Positions 1 to 13,657 of a stretch of DNA of 64,000 nt are shown here, one piece after another (positions within the stretch are counted from its first letter, which is position 1; each line of letters begins with the position of its first letter). The notes under the pieces are model-generated. The model ran no database searches and was not told where the DNA came from. It was given only the letters and a program-made list of their open reading frames with translations. The translations under genes were made by a program, and so were the position numbers. Source of the stretch: Beaufortia kweichowensis (lineage: Eukaryota; Chordata; Actinopteri; Cypriniformes; Gastromyzontidae); contig CM032806.1 of the NCBI GenBank assembly GCA_019155185.1, forward strand, positions 124,001 to 188,000, written 5' to 3'.

Positions 1-3000
1 ACAGCAGCTCCGGAGCAGCACAGAGCAGAACGGTAAACGCTTCTCCTGATGCGACGTCGTTATATTTCATTCACATCGGTCAAATATAATGAATCTCTTT
101 GGCTCTGAGCAGACGCAGATAAGGACACGGACAGCGCAGACGGCTCGACGGCACACTCTGTCTCTCCCCCCGCAGCTGCTGTGGATCATCAGGTGGACCT
201 ACTGCTGAGTAAATGGAACAGAGCCCCAGACATGCTCTTTAGCATCCACCCCATGGACGGATCGCTGCTGGTGTGGCACGTCGACTGGTTGGATGAATAC
301 CAGCCCGGCATGTTCCGGCAGGCACAGGTTTCTCACTGCATTTAAAGTCGTGTTGATTTACGGTAGTGGGAGAGATATATCAATGAGCATGTTTTGTTGC
401 TCCTGTAGCATTAGGGATGTTCCATGACATCAGCTCACGACTCTTTATGAAATGATGCATAAAACTTGCGTGTGCCAAGTAAAACAACCACCCAAATTAC
501 AAATGTGTAAATCATCTGTTGTAAATGAGCACACAGTAAACTCATTCTTTGTTTTAAGGTTTCCTTCGTGTCACGAATCCCTGTGGCCTTCCCCACCGGT
601 GATGCCAATTCTCTCAGTCGCTGCATCGTGATGTATGCCTGCAATAAAAACGTGGACCTGGCCATCCAGCAGGGACGCCAGCGGCCCGTGGCACTTGCCC
701 ACTCTTCTTCTACTCTGATGGGTCAGAACAAACCCGCCTCCAGCAGCCTTCGTCTCAGTATCTTCACCCCGAACGTTCTGATGATCTCCAAACACGCCGA
801 CGGATCCCTCAACCAATGGGCCGTCAGCTTCGCGGAGGACTCCGGCTTCTCGACGGTGCTGAGTGTGTCTCATAAGTCGCGATACTGCGGCCACCGCTTT
901 CACCTCAACGATTTGGCCTGTCACTCTGTGCTGCCTCTGCTGCTCACTACATCACATCACAACGCCCTGAAGACTCCTGATGGGGGCGCTGCTCCCCCCC
1001 GGCCCACCGGCTCGTCTCGCAGGAGCAGACTGTTGTCTGGCGGCGTCTCCCAGGACCCTAACGCTATTTACAGTGAGCTCATCCTATGGCGGGTGGATCC
1101 CGTAGGGCCGCTGTCGTTCTCGGGGGGCGTGTCAGAACTGGCCAGGATCAACTCGCTGCACGCGTCGGCGTTCTCTAACGTGGCTTGGCTGCCCACGCTC
1201 ATTCCCAGCAACTGCCTCGGTAAGGATGTCTGTGTTTCTGTGACAACATCATACATTCATGGGTGCTGATGTATAGAATATCAGCGTCTGTGCTCGGGTC
1301 ATGGTCGCAGGGTCGCTAGTAATAAACAGACGTGTGATTGATAATCGGTGTCAAGTTGTAGACACAGTATGGAGGGTTTTTAATCATTTCAGAAAAAGTC
1401 AATGAAGGATCAAGAATACAGGCAGAATAGGATGAAGAATAACCCCAATCCTAACACAGAGTGAAAAACTAAATGTCTCCTAACAGCATAGTGTGTATGC
1501 AGATTTACTATGAAAACTGCTTAGTGATTTCTTCTGGAGTTTAGACAAGTTAAAGGCTGGTGGTGTGTTGGTCATCTCTGTAGGTGAACATCTCTGTAGC
1601 GTTCAAACTTCTGCAGAGAATATTTATAAATGTGTGTTCAGTGTTCATGAATATTAACTGTATATCCTTAAAAGTTGGTGAACATTTTTGCATAAAGCTA
1701 ATGGGATGGTTTATTCATATTTCATTTCTTTGTCAAAGGCGCATATGGAAACTCACCCAGTGCCTGTTTCGTAGCCAGTGACGGACACTCGCTGAGACTG
1801 TATCAGGCTGTTATTGAGGCCAAAAAACTGCTGAGTGAACTCTCAAACCCTGACATCTCTGTAAGAGACACCCACAATCAGTCACACCAGCTGCTGTTTC
1901 AACAGTGCAAATCATGTGATGCATTTACTTTTCAGAAATATGTTGGAGAAGTTTTTAACATCATCAGTCAACAATCTACGGCCAGACCCGGCTGCATTAT
2001 TGAGCTCGATGCCATCACGGACTTTGTACGTATAAGATCCAGTAGAGATGTCAGTAGGAAACAGTTGTGTGTTCTGACATTCACCTCCACTGTATCTGTC
2101 TGCACAGCAAGGCAAAAAGACGCAGCTCCTGCACGTGTTTGAGGAGGATCTGATCCTGGGAAATCAGAAAACGGATGATTGCTCGCAGGATTCCGGTAGG
2201 GTGAGAATCAGACGAATGATGTCGCAGCACTCCGTGTACATCTGTGTGAATTCATTAGCTTTCTTTCTTCATTCAGATTCCAGCCGGACGCTCTTCTCTG
2301 CTCGATTCTTTCTGGTGGTGCTGGAGTTTTCTCACTCTGGCAGGTCAATCTTACACATGTGGCATCTCCATCTACAGGCAGATCCCGTCATGATGGGTTT
2401 GTAATGGATTTTATTAAGAAAATAGAAGTGTTTGTTAATGCATGCAGTTTGTTTCTGTGATAGTCTTCATTTGTATATGGAAAAATAATAATAATCATAA
2501 TTTTACTGTGGATTTATCATCTTTGTTTATATTCTTTCAGATCAGAGTCACACTTCTCAGTCACCTGTGAACTGTTCACAGTTTAGCTTCGAGACGTTCC
2601 GCTCGCCACAAAGATCAAAACCGAGCACAGCTAACCTCCAGAGTGCCTGTCACCTCACGCTTACAAACACTAAAGTTTTCTGCCAGGAGCTCAGTCTTCC
2701 GGAGGGTGTCGAGGTCATACGCGCGACACCTGCTGCAGGTGATTGTCCCCACCGGTCAACAGCTTCGTGCAGATTCTGTTGTTGCATTCAGTGTTTGTTA
2801 AAATGAGCTTATCTACATTTTTGTTGCAGGTCATCTGAGTTCTTCATCTTTGCAGCCAGCCGGACGGGCTCCGTATCTGCTGGCCACGTCCTGCTCTGAT
2901 GGTACCGTCAGGTTCTGGAAGTGTAGCTCTGCCTTTGACCTGGATACCCCTGTGAAAGTATTGTACGTCTGGGAGGAATGGCCTTTGTTTGTAGAGGAAG

Positions 3001-6000
3001 GTCTGGCCAGCAGCAGTGCTCTGAGTGTTTCTGGACAGATCATGGGTCTTAACTGCTGTCATACTAGCAGAGTAGCGGTGGCACACCGTGTTGATGGACC
3101 TCAGGGTGTCATCGGTGAGCCCCCCATGCGTGTCAGCATATTCCAATGCGACTCCACGGGTGGATCTCAGTGGATACTGGAACAAACACTTAAAGTCAGT
3201 GCGTGTTATAGCCCAGAGATTAATGACTGTAATAAAAGCTCGATGGTACCGAGCGCCACGGACGATTGCTTGGCCGTCAGCAAGAGACGAGTCCATTTAG
3301 ACTGGGTTTCACGAGAGGATGGTTCTCATATATTAACTGTGGGTCTGGGTTCTAAACTTCACATGTATGGCATGCTTTCAGGAAAACCTCCAGAGCTGGG
3401 ACTGTCTGACAGCAGCCAGGAGCGCCGCTCCTCTCGGCTGGTTCTCCTGCAAATAGTGGATTTGGTGTCGTCTGTCGAGGGGTCGTTACCGATTCCCGTC
3501 TCTCTGTCTTGGGTGCGAGATGGCATCTTGGTGGTTGGGATGGACTGCGAGATGCACGTCTACTCTCAGTGGCAGCCTCCAGCCCAGGCCAGAGCAGCGG
3601 CCGTTACCAGCGAGAATAGTATCGGCGCAGGTAGTGTAACGTCTCTCCCTGCTGCTGTGAAACAGGATGGGCTTAGTCCAAATCCTCCTAAAAAAACCCT
3701 CACCAGATCAATGACTAGTTTGGCTCAGAAGCTTAGTGGAAAGAGAACGATGTATGACCTGCCAGCGGAGGAGGAGGATTCTGGATTATTTGAGGCCGCC
3801 CACCACCTCTTTCCCACTCTGGCCCAGTATCATCCAGTACAATTACTAGAGCTCATGGATCTGGGGAAGGTCAAACGGGCCAAAGCCATCCTGTCCCATC
3901 TGGTGAAGAGCATTGCCGGTGAGATCGTGTCTCTGAAAGACGCCGCTGTCAGCCACGAGAGACGTCTGCGCTCTCTCACCATCAGTGCCAGCGGAAGCAC
4001 CAGCAGAGACCCAAAGATGTTCAGTAAGAGCGAGAGCTCGGACTACACTGAGATAGACTCCATCCCTCCTCTGCCCTTATGTGCGCTGTTGGCTGCCGAC
4101 GAGGAGGTGGCCCATCAAGCCGAAGAACAGACGGATGGTATCGGCGGCACCCGAGCGGACACCTATGACGAGCTCTTCCAAGCCTCTGGCGTCGGCACGG
4201 ACGAGTTGGACCCTTTTGGTGTCGACGAGGAGGATGGAAATGCCAAAGTCATTGATCTTTCAAAGTACAGCCCCACGTTTTTCGGACCCGAGCACGCCCG
4301 GGTGTTATCCGGTCACCTGCTACACTCCAGTCTGCCGGGTCTGACGCGAATGGAGCAGATGTCCCTGATGGCTTTGGTGGACACGATCGCTTCCACCAGC
4401 ACAGACATTGGAGAGAGTCAAGGGAAAGGCCAAGGTAGTCATTTCATGAGTCTTTGATCATGTTCATTTGTTTAAGAGATGCTTGAATCTCATGTCTTTT
4501 ATCAGGTGGAGAGACGCTGGACGAATGCGGGCTAAAGTTTCTGCTGGCTGTTCGTCTGCACACTTTTCTCCTGACATCTTTACCTCCAGCTCATCGCGTT
4601 CAGCTCGTCTGTCAAGGTACCTCACGGGAGTTCACTAGTGAGTTAAAGAAAACGCTGTTCTCTGCCTGTCATGTGTTTTATGATTGGTGTTTGTTTTCAG
4701 GCTTGTCCACCTGTCATTATGCCTGGGCGTTTCACTCGGAGGCTGAGGAGGAACTTCTCAACATGCTTCCAGCCCTGCAGAAGGGAGAGCCCACGTGGCC
4801 GGAGCTGAGAGCTATGGGTTTGGGCTGGTGGCTCAGGAGCACAAACAAACTACGCAGATGCATTGAAAAGGTTTGAGAACTGAATCCATATGGTCTATTT
4901 TGTGCCGGTGTTTGATAGGTGTAAATGATGAAAGTTTTGTAAGGTGTTTTAAATGGTCATTCGATAAGATTTCTGTCACCTCATTTGTGTTTAATAATCA
5001 GCAATCTTTCATTAGGTGGCAAAAGCTTCATATCAAAGGAACAATGACCCTTTGGACGCAGCCTTGTTTTATCTGGCCATGAAGAAGAAAGCTGTTGTTT
5101 GGGGACTGTACAGGTAATTGTATTATATATTGTTGATATATTATATTTGTTGTTGTCTCTTAAAATGTTTCAAGTTGCTTAGAATAAAAGCATCTAAATA
5201 AATGAATGTAATTGAATGCGTGTCTCACGAGATCATATGTGTGTGTGTGTGTGTTTGTGTGTGTGTTTGTGTGTGTGTGTTTGTGTGTGTGTGTTTGTGT
5301 GTGTGTTGAAGGTCTCAGCAAAATGCGAAGATGACGGCGTTCTTCAGTAATAACTTCGGTGAGGATCGCTGGAGGAAGGCAGCGTTGAAGAACGCTTTCT
5401 CTCTGCTCGGAAAACAGCGTTTCCAACATTCGGCTGCTTTCTTTCTGCTGGCTGGATCGCTGAAAGATGCTGTTGAAGTACAGCACGCTTATAAATATCA
5501 ATTGATCTGACTGCAGTTAACGCTTGTTATATTGTTCTTCAAACATGTACGAGTGTTGGTTTAATGCATGTTTCACACGTCACATTGTCAGGTTTGTATA
5601 GAGAGGATGCAGGACCTTCAGCTGGCTCTGGTCATATGTCGACTCTATGAGTCTGAGTTCGAGACATCCAGCACTTACAAACGAATTCTTCAGAGACACG
5701 TTCTGGGTCAGGACCAGCAGATCCCGGCCCACCAGGATCCATTCTTGCGCAGTATGGCATACTGGGTGTTAGATGACTACAGCAGGGCTTTGGAAACTCT
5801 GCTTGAACAACCTCATCGTGGTAAGATGCCCATCTCCTACTCAAATGTTCATGGAGCTTTGCTGTAATCCATCTAAGAACATCATGTCACTTGATGAAAA
5901 CTTTAAAAACACTAGTGCTAATCTTTGTTTTGTTCAGAGATTTTCTTTCCTTCGTGTGTGTTTATGAAATGTTGAAATAGTATTTCTTTGTTGTTCTTGT

Positions 6001-9000
6001 TGTTCAGGGGTTACGACCACATCTCCCTGTAATCCTGACGTGTTTAACTTCTACACGTTTCTCAGGACTCACCCGCTGCTGCTCCGCCTTCATTTCAGCT
6101 CCTCAGATAAAGCTAAAGTGTGTTTGACAGCGGAGGGCCGCGCGAGCGACTCTATCACCCTCATGGAAAGAAGACTCTTTTTCGCCGCTGCTCACGCACA
6201 CTTACAGGCCGGCTGTCCAATGCTGGCTTTAGAAGTCCTCTCCAAAATGCCGAAAGTTGTTAAACGATCAAAGATGCGCCTCGGCCAAAAGAATTCATTG
6301 AACGAGGAATGCAACGATCCAGACCGTGCTCTGGACCGGTTTCAACCGATAGTGAACGGCTTTGAGTCGCTCTCTGATACGCTGTCTTCTCCTCGAGAGG
6401 TCAGCCAGTCTGATTCTGTGCTCAGTTTTGACTGGAGTCAACCCTCCGTGACTTTGCAGGATGAACCTCTAGAGCTCAAATGGGACAGTGACAAAGTCGA
6501 CTCTGACGAAGAAGAATCAGGGCTGGCGATGAAGGCCATACACCCGGAGAACAGCGGCGTTCCTCGAGACGCTTCCGACGCGGCCTCCCCCTCCACGGAT
6601 ACGCCGGCCGACGATTCGCTCGCCCTCTCCGAAGACATCCTGGCTGGTCAATTGAAGTTCATTTCCTGTCTGAAGATCCTCACCACAGAATTACGCACGC
6701 TGTCCACGGGATACGAGCTGGACGGAGGGAAACTGCGGCATCAGTTGTGTCACTGGCTGGAGCGAGGGGTGACGGCCCTGCAGAGATGCTGCGGTTACGA
6801 CCCGTTACATCTGTCCGAAGGCATTTCGGCGGATCTGAGTCAAGCCGGCTCCGGGGAGGTCGGAGACGCGCAGCGTAGACGCAGACTATGGCTGCAGAGG
6901 AATCAGCCGTTACTGCGCATCTTCCTGAGTTACTGCAGCCTGCACGGCTCTCACGGTGGCGGTCTGGCCTCTGTCAGGATGGAGCTGATTCTCTTACTGC
7001 AGGAGTCACAGCAGGTAACATGATTCACTTCACTGACCCAGAGGCTCAAACGGCATAAACTCATGTGGCATTTAGATGTCGACTTCAGACGGTGAGATCA
7101 GATTTGTGTTTTATGTTGCTGCACAAACATCATGTAAGTGATGAGCTCACAGGGCATCAGGACATGACACTTTTGATCTGACTGACAGCTGACACACACT
7201 GACGCATGAACATTGATGTGTCTCTAGTGCTGGTCTTTCTCAGCATTCTGTGTTATTTGACTCTGTGTATGATTTAGTGATGTGTGTTTTTGACCAGGAT
7301 GCTGTTCTGCAGATCTGTGACCCCGCTCAACAGCACACATCAGTACCTCTTCTGCTGGCCTGGACCGCCCGCTCCAAAACTGTGGTGGCCAATCCCATAG
7401 TGCACCTGACCAACCTCACCCACGACATACTGCGCACCATCAATGCTCTGGACTCTCCTCCACACCCTGACATGGTCAACAACAAGGTAAAGTACCGTTG
7501 GGTTGTGGTTATGTGAATGTGATTGTTGCTGGACGTCTCCTCTCATGTGTCTTTCTGCCGTGTCAGATTTACGTGATGCACACGCTGGCGGCCTCTCTTT
7601 CAGCCTGCGTCTATCAGTGTCTGTGTGATGGACACAGTTACAGGTGTGTGGGGTTTTCTTTTTAGGGTTACACAGAAACGCAATCGTGATTTGATTTTAT
7701 GGTACAGAAAATTTTTACAGAATCTCTGCTCTTGTTTTTCATCAGTCATGTGAATCCGTTTACGGGTGTCGTGTACCAGAGCGTTCTGCTGAATCATCCT
7801 GCACCTGTGAGGAGCGTCAGTATGGATGAAAGCGCCCTGCCCAACACATCACCTACGCAGTGGCCCGGTAACCCGCCGTCTCTCTGAACGCCGACAGCTG
7901 ATTTGACGTGCAGACACGTGAACGCTCTCCTCTTCTGCGCAGGTATCTCTGCTCTCGTGCGTCTGCTGAACGCGTCAGGAGACGAGAATCAACCTGGTCT
8001 GCCTGTGCTTCTGTGCGAGATCCTGACCGCCGTTTTCCTCAGTCTGTTTGTTCACGGTCTGGCCACCCACTCGACCCATCAGCTCTTCAGGATAGTGGCT
8101 CATCCGCTCAACAGCAGGCTTTGGGTTGCTGTGTTTGGAGGTGGTGTTTGTGTTCCTCTGGTGCAGAAATCCATCTCACCGCCAGGTGCTTCTTTCATTA
8201 AATATCTCAATCATCTCTCCTCATTAGAGTAAATCATGACTGAATCCTAATCCAGCATGTAAAAGAACACTTGCGTAATGAACTTGACAACATAACTGTA
8301 AAACTTGTGTTTTATTTTTCACATTCAGGACTAATGGTTCTTATCTTGATTATTTAAAGCACTGCAGCAGCAGTAATATAGCGTAATGCTCTTTGCCTGT
8401 TTGTGTTAGTTGAAGATGCAGAAGGTTTTAAACTTCACTCATCACGGAGTAACTCCAGAGACGTTCCTGATAGTCCTCTCAGCCCCAGACCCGTGAGCGA
8501 GCAGGAGACGGACGCCTCTGGAGAACGCTTTATTCCACCCGAGCTCAGCATCTGGGATTACTTCATGGCAAAGGTGTCGGTTTGTTTTACAGTTTGCGTT
8601 TAGGTTTTGTGGATGTTGGTGTACTTGTGTGTGATTATATGTGTTTTTTTATGAAGCCATATCTGCCTTCGTCTGGCAGTCGAGTGGAATATGATTCTGA
8701 GGAAAGTCAAGACAGTGAGGATGAGGACGATGAAGATGCTTTTGATCTTAACTCTCCACAGGAGGAACACTCTAACAGTAACTCTTACAGGTGTGTCCTG
8801 TGGTCACATGATAACTGTGTGCACGTGTGCTGTGAGAAACTCATGATGTCATGTTGTTCGTGTGCAGCTGGTGTTTGATGCGATTGGCTATGGTGCAGAA
8901 GGTTCTGTTGAACTTGAAGACCTTCTACCCAATGGCCGGTCATGACCTCTTAGGTAACTGCCTTCAATTTTATCTTCTTGTTTTCCTCTTTGTAACTTTG

Positions 9001-12000
9001 GATAAAAGCGTCTGCTGCAGAAATGAATGTCTGTGTGTGTGCGTTAGATCTGCCCGTGTGTTCTCCGCTGTGTCACGCGGCTCTGAAGACCCTGCAGCGC
9101 TGGGAGCAGTTGTTGCTGAAGCGGCTAGAGATTTTCGGAGGTCCTCCGTCACATTACATCTCCACACAGCTGCAGGACGAGAGCGCGTCATCTGGACCGG
9201 CGCTCTTAAGGCACAAAGTCCTGCTGGAACCCTCCAACACACCGTTCAAGTAAAACATAGATTCATATCTTCGTGTGCGGTTTCTGAATGTGTCTTGCAG
9301 TTCTGAGCGTGTTGAATGTGGTTGTTTCAGATCTCGGAGACACTCTTCTCTGCCCGTCAAACGTCTGTGGCAGTTTCTGGTCAAACAGGAAGAGGTTCAG
9401 GAAACCTTCATACGAAACATCTTCACTAAGAAACGAGATCAGAATGAGGTATTTGTGCTTCACACATGGTCAAAAGAGATACGGTTAAAAAATACTCAAC
9501 ATATTTTACTGAACCATATCTAATTAAAAACCCTCGTCACTTCAGTCTGTTTGATCATTTATGCATGTAATGTAATTATTGTTGTGTTGTCATTTGTTAA
9601 TCATTGAACTGTGATTTGTGTTGTGTGTGATTGACCTGCATGCTTCATCATCATCAATCTTAAATCAGGAGACTGACAGTATGAAACGTACTGTGCTGGT
9701 GGAGGCCAATCAACAACAGGTATCTACAGTAATCATGAATAAACCAACCCATTTATAACGTTATATATATATATATATCACCTCATCAGCCCCTCTGACA
9801 TCAGTCAGGAGACGAGTGTTTGTGATGTCACACTGTTGTCTTGTTTCTCACACAGATGGATGGTGATCTGGGCAGCCCTGGAGTCAAAGCTCGCATTGTC
9901 CACAAGGAGTCTGACCTCATAACCGCGTTCGCCATCAATAAGGTGAGCTAATGGACCTGCTACCGCTGTTCTGCTGGAGTTCTGTAGATGAGCTGGAATC
10001 TCATCCGCTTCCTGCTGTTTTTAGGCTAATCGCAACTGTTTAGTCATCGCCTCCACTCATGAGGTCCAGGAGTTGGACGTCTCCTCCATCCTCGCCACTC
10101 AGATACTGACGTGGATTGATGATGAGTCAGAGACGGAGGTCAAAGGGTAAGATGTGTATTACACTCATCTCACGCTCATCTGATGACAGACTGAACTGAT
10201 GTTGGGCTTTCGCGTTTGACAGGAACGAAGATTTCCTGGTGGTCCGCGCGCGTGATGACTTTAACGTTGTACACGGCACCACGCCCTACACGCGCAGTAG
10301 CCCAGGGACGCCCATCAACATGCCCTGGCTGGGCGGCCTGCAGACGGGCCGAGGAGCGGCTGTGGTGAGCTGTGCAGACATATCAACATGCGCTTCTGAA
10401 AGCTGTCACACTGAGTTTTAATCGACTTCCTGACGTTTCTTACTGCAGCTCATCAAACGAAACATCATTAATGTGAGACGGATGACGTCACACCCCACCC
10501 TCCCGTACTGTAAGCGTGATCCACTCGATTCCTCTGATCGTTCTGTGTGTGTGTGTGTGTTAGCTCTGGTTCTGAACAGACCGCGTGTGTGTGTGTAGAT
10601 CTGACAGGAGCTCAGGACGGAAGTGTGCGCATGTTTGAATGGGGACATTCACAGCAGATCACCTGCTTCAGAAGTCCCGGAAACTCCAGAGTCACAAGAA
10701 TCCGCTTCAATTATCAGGGTAACAAGGTGTGTGTACCAGAAGAGTTTGTGACTTACGTGGTTTTAGAAAATCGTGTAATTAGGACAATACGTACTGAAAG
10801 GTTTTGTGTTGAAGAGCTCATGTGTGTTTGTGTAGTTTGGGACTGTAGATGCAGATGGAGCATTGAGCCTGTGGCAGACCAGCACTACTGGAAACACACC
10901 CAAACCATTCCTGGTACATCTGTGTTTTTCTTTTCTTCAGCAGTTATTCACACACTGTGTGTGAGAAGTTTCTTAGACCACAATGATAGATTTGTGTATA
11001 TGAAGATATTAAAGTCATATTGTCTCACAGTCAGTTATGACAAATATAAATAACAGAAGTCTAATTGATGTTTGTTTTGAGATCTCGTGTGTTGTTTGTT
11101 TATTTTTATTCAGACGCTTCAGTGTCATAATAAAACTGCCAATGATTTTGTTTTCGTGGGATCATCGTCTCTCATCGCCACAGCCGGCCTGTCGACAGAC
11201 AACAGGTACAAACGCACACTTTTTAAGATCCTCACAGAGCCGATGAAGAGCATGTTTTCTTTATTCTCTCATCAGAAATGTTTGCCTGTGGGACACACTG
11301 GTGACACCAGCCAACAGTTTGGTTCAGGGTAAGTCAGCAGACTCTACGCAAACACACATCTCAGTCTGTCTGAACCCATCTAAACACAAGCCTGTGTGTG
11401 TTTCCAGCGTTCAGCTGCCACGAGTCTGGCGCGACCGTTCTGGCTTTAGCCTCCAAACATCAGCTGTTGATCAGCGGAGGCCGGAGAGGCTGGATCAGTG
11501 TCCTGGACCTCAGTCAGAAGATCCAGAGACAAAGTTTCCAGGCTCACGATTCGCCCATCAAAGCCCTGGCCGTGGACTCCTCAGAGGGACGATTCATCAG
11601 CGGATCGGCTGAGGGAAACATTAAGGTGCGAGAGCTCGACTGATTCAGAAGTTTGTTAGTAGTTAGTTGGGAAGCAAGACTGATGTTAAATAAGAACCAA
11701 TACTTAACAGAGACATTCTGTCATCTTTAAATGCTTAAATACAATCAAACGTTTTGTTTGGAACTAAGCAGAACACATGTTACATTAACACATGATGTAT
11801 AATACACAACAGCAAAAACAACATTTTTAGTGAAATAATATAGCCCTCCCTATTAGTACTTTTGGTACAAGTAATCTTGACTGATATTACTAGTTATTAC
11901 AGGGGTGACAGTGATGTGTTTATGACATTGTGATGATTTGTTTATTCTGTCAGGTGTGGAACATATCCACCCAGAGCCTGTTATACACCTTCAGCAATGA

Positions 12001-12166
12001 ACACACCCGTCAGTCCCTCTTTCGCAACCTCGGCACAGGCGTCATGCAGATCGAAACCGGCCCGGCCAATCACGTCTTCTCCTGCGGGGCGGACGGAACC
12101 ATGAAGATGCGGGTCCTGCCGGGCGACGACGGCAGCGTCAAAACCGACGTGAAGTTTATCATGTAG
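1..12166 (+). CDS. dmxl1: DmX-like protein 1 (rabconnectin-3 alpha family), 5'-truncated
   Basis: Large WD40 protein that works with WDR7 in assembling and regulating the V-ATPase (family knowledge, yeast Rav1 relative). I trace 35 exons with GT-AG borders: 1-32, 176-327, 559-1219, 1739-1860, 1936-2025, 2108-2195, 2277-2396, 2541-2738, 2830-4434, 4506-4616, 4701-4870, 5016-5113, 5312-5477, 5592-5820, 6008-7014, 7298-7486, 7567-7643, 7746-7867, 7943-8185, 8410-8573, 8657-8790, 8868-8953, 9048-9249, 9331-9448, 9669-9719, 9856-9942, 10025-10146, 10223-10364, 10449-10509, 10599-10726, 10836-10913, 11114-11205, 11276-11328, 11408-11625, 11954-12166. They join without a frame break into about 2,475 residues; human DMXL1 has about 3,030, so roughly 550 N-terminal residues lie left of the window. 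The Rav1-like middle is in 2830-5820. C-terminal WD repeats start near 10599 (GAQDGSVRMFEW) and end with FSCGADGTMKMRVLP. The name dmxl1 rather than dmxl2 rests on synteny with hsd17b4. Confidence 0.93.
5237..5309 (+). repeat. GT/GTTT microsatellite next to a dmxl1 splice acceptor
   Basis: Nearly pure GT tract broken by TTTG steps. It runs into the acceptor TTGAAG at 5306-5311, so it takes the place of a polypyrimidine tract for the exon at 5312-5477. Confidence 0.85.
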
Positions 12167-13350
12167 CGCGTTCTTTATCTTTGCACACGGTAAGAGAAGC
12201 AATACGAGAGACACGGACATCACTGCTTGAATCCTCTCCAAATAATACAGGGTTACTACCAAGTCCTGCTTCAGCCCGCGTCAGGATGTACTTACCGAAG
12301 CACATTTCTTTAGGATACACAGCAAGTATATATCAGTAAAGCCTTAACTAGCCAAACTCTTGCTAAGCAGTGTTGTGATCGCAATCTAGATTTAAATAGT
12401 GATAAGTGTCCTTATATTTCTACCTGGATCTCCTCTCGCTGGTGCTTACCAGACATTCACCCGTTGGTTAAACTCATTCAAGTTTCAGAAGTGGTTTATA
12501 ATGTCCGTCCGTAAACGTTCCTGTTAAACTACGCGTGTTGTAAAAATAATAATAATAATTATATTGGAAAGGTAATTGTATGTTATTACAATAAACAGTA
12601 TTTAGTATAGATGTAGAATCTGACCGCTGTACATCCATCAGTACCACAGGTACTCTCATATCACTGTCAGGAGGTGTTAAACTCTCTGTTCAGTGAGAAC
12701 AAGAGCAGCTAATTTTGGCCACATGTACAATGTAACGGATCACTTTATGTAAAGCAAGCACTTTGTTTTTGTGTTGAGCTGGAACATCATTCCACAGTCT
12801 GTCCGAATGAAGACTGAGACTCCAGCTGAAGCAGCTTCTGAAGAAGATCAGCGGCACGGGTCGACCGCTGCAGATGAACCGACGAGAGTTTCACGAGTGT
12901 AAATATGTTGATTTCAGAGTGAATATCTCTCTAAAGATTACAGCTACTTTTATTGTGGGATGTAAAAATGTCAATGAAGCTTTATTGAGCGCTTGATTAA
13001 ATGATTCCATGTTAAACAGATATATTTATAATCATTAAGAGTTTTTTGTTTTAGGATTTTATTTGAGTTTTCTTTTACCTTCGGCCGATCGAGTCCGAGC
13101 ACAAACTCTATCGTTTCCTTTCTCATGTGAGATTTTAGCTGATGACGGTCGTCTTACTCATCTAGCTCTGTTGCTTTCATTTTGCTCATCCTTTCATTCT
13201 GAAGAATTGAGCCGTTTAGTTCATCATCATGTGTAGACGATCATACAAACCCCCTTAACCTCAAATGTGAATATACTCAAATCTATTTAATTTTATAATG
13301 ACTGTAAATCAGACTGTCTAATATACATATAACGTTATGACAAAATAAAT
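12167..13350 (+). other. dmxl1: dmxl1 3' untranslated region and convergent intergenic gap
   Basis: AT-rich sequence after the dmxl1 stop. It has a canonical AATAAA at 12590-12595 and another at 13344-13349, either of which could end the dmxl1 transcript. hsd17b4 ends on the other strand at 13658, so the two 3' UTRs face each other within 1.5 kb and may overlap. I see no ORF or RNA gene here. Confidence 0.5.
12590..12595 (+). terminator. Candidate polyadenylation signal for dmxl1
   Basis: AATAAA hexamer about 425 bp after the dmxl1 stop. A second hexamer lies at 13344-13349. Which is used cannot be told from sequence alone. Confidence 0.4.
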
Positions 13351-13657
13351 CATTCAATGCAACCATGTTCTCATGATCTGTTTTACTGCAAGACACAAAC
13401 TGTCACACAGTGCAAGTTTGTTAGAAATTAGCAGCTTGTATAATATTAATAAATCACATCTTTAGCATTTATCTTCATCATATTACAATGATTACAATGA
13501 ATGTAGATGTATGAAGACACAAAAGTCAGAAGTGAATCTATTAACAGCATCTGAAATCTGACAATTAGAATTAGTTTTAGAAGTAAGTCATTTCTGTTTG
13601 GCTAATCATCATGTCGTATGTTTCATTTGTCTGATGATATGATGTCTGCACGGATCT

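Noticed and set aside
571..924. 117-residue minus-strand open frame
   Set aside because: Shadow of a dmxl1 exon; no family features.
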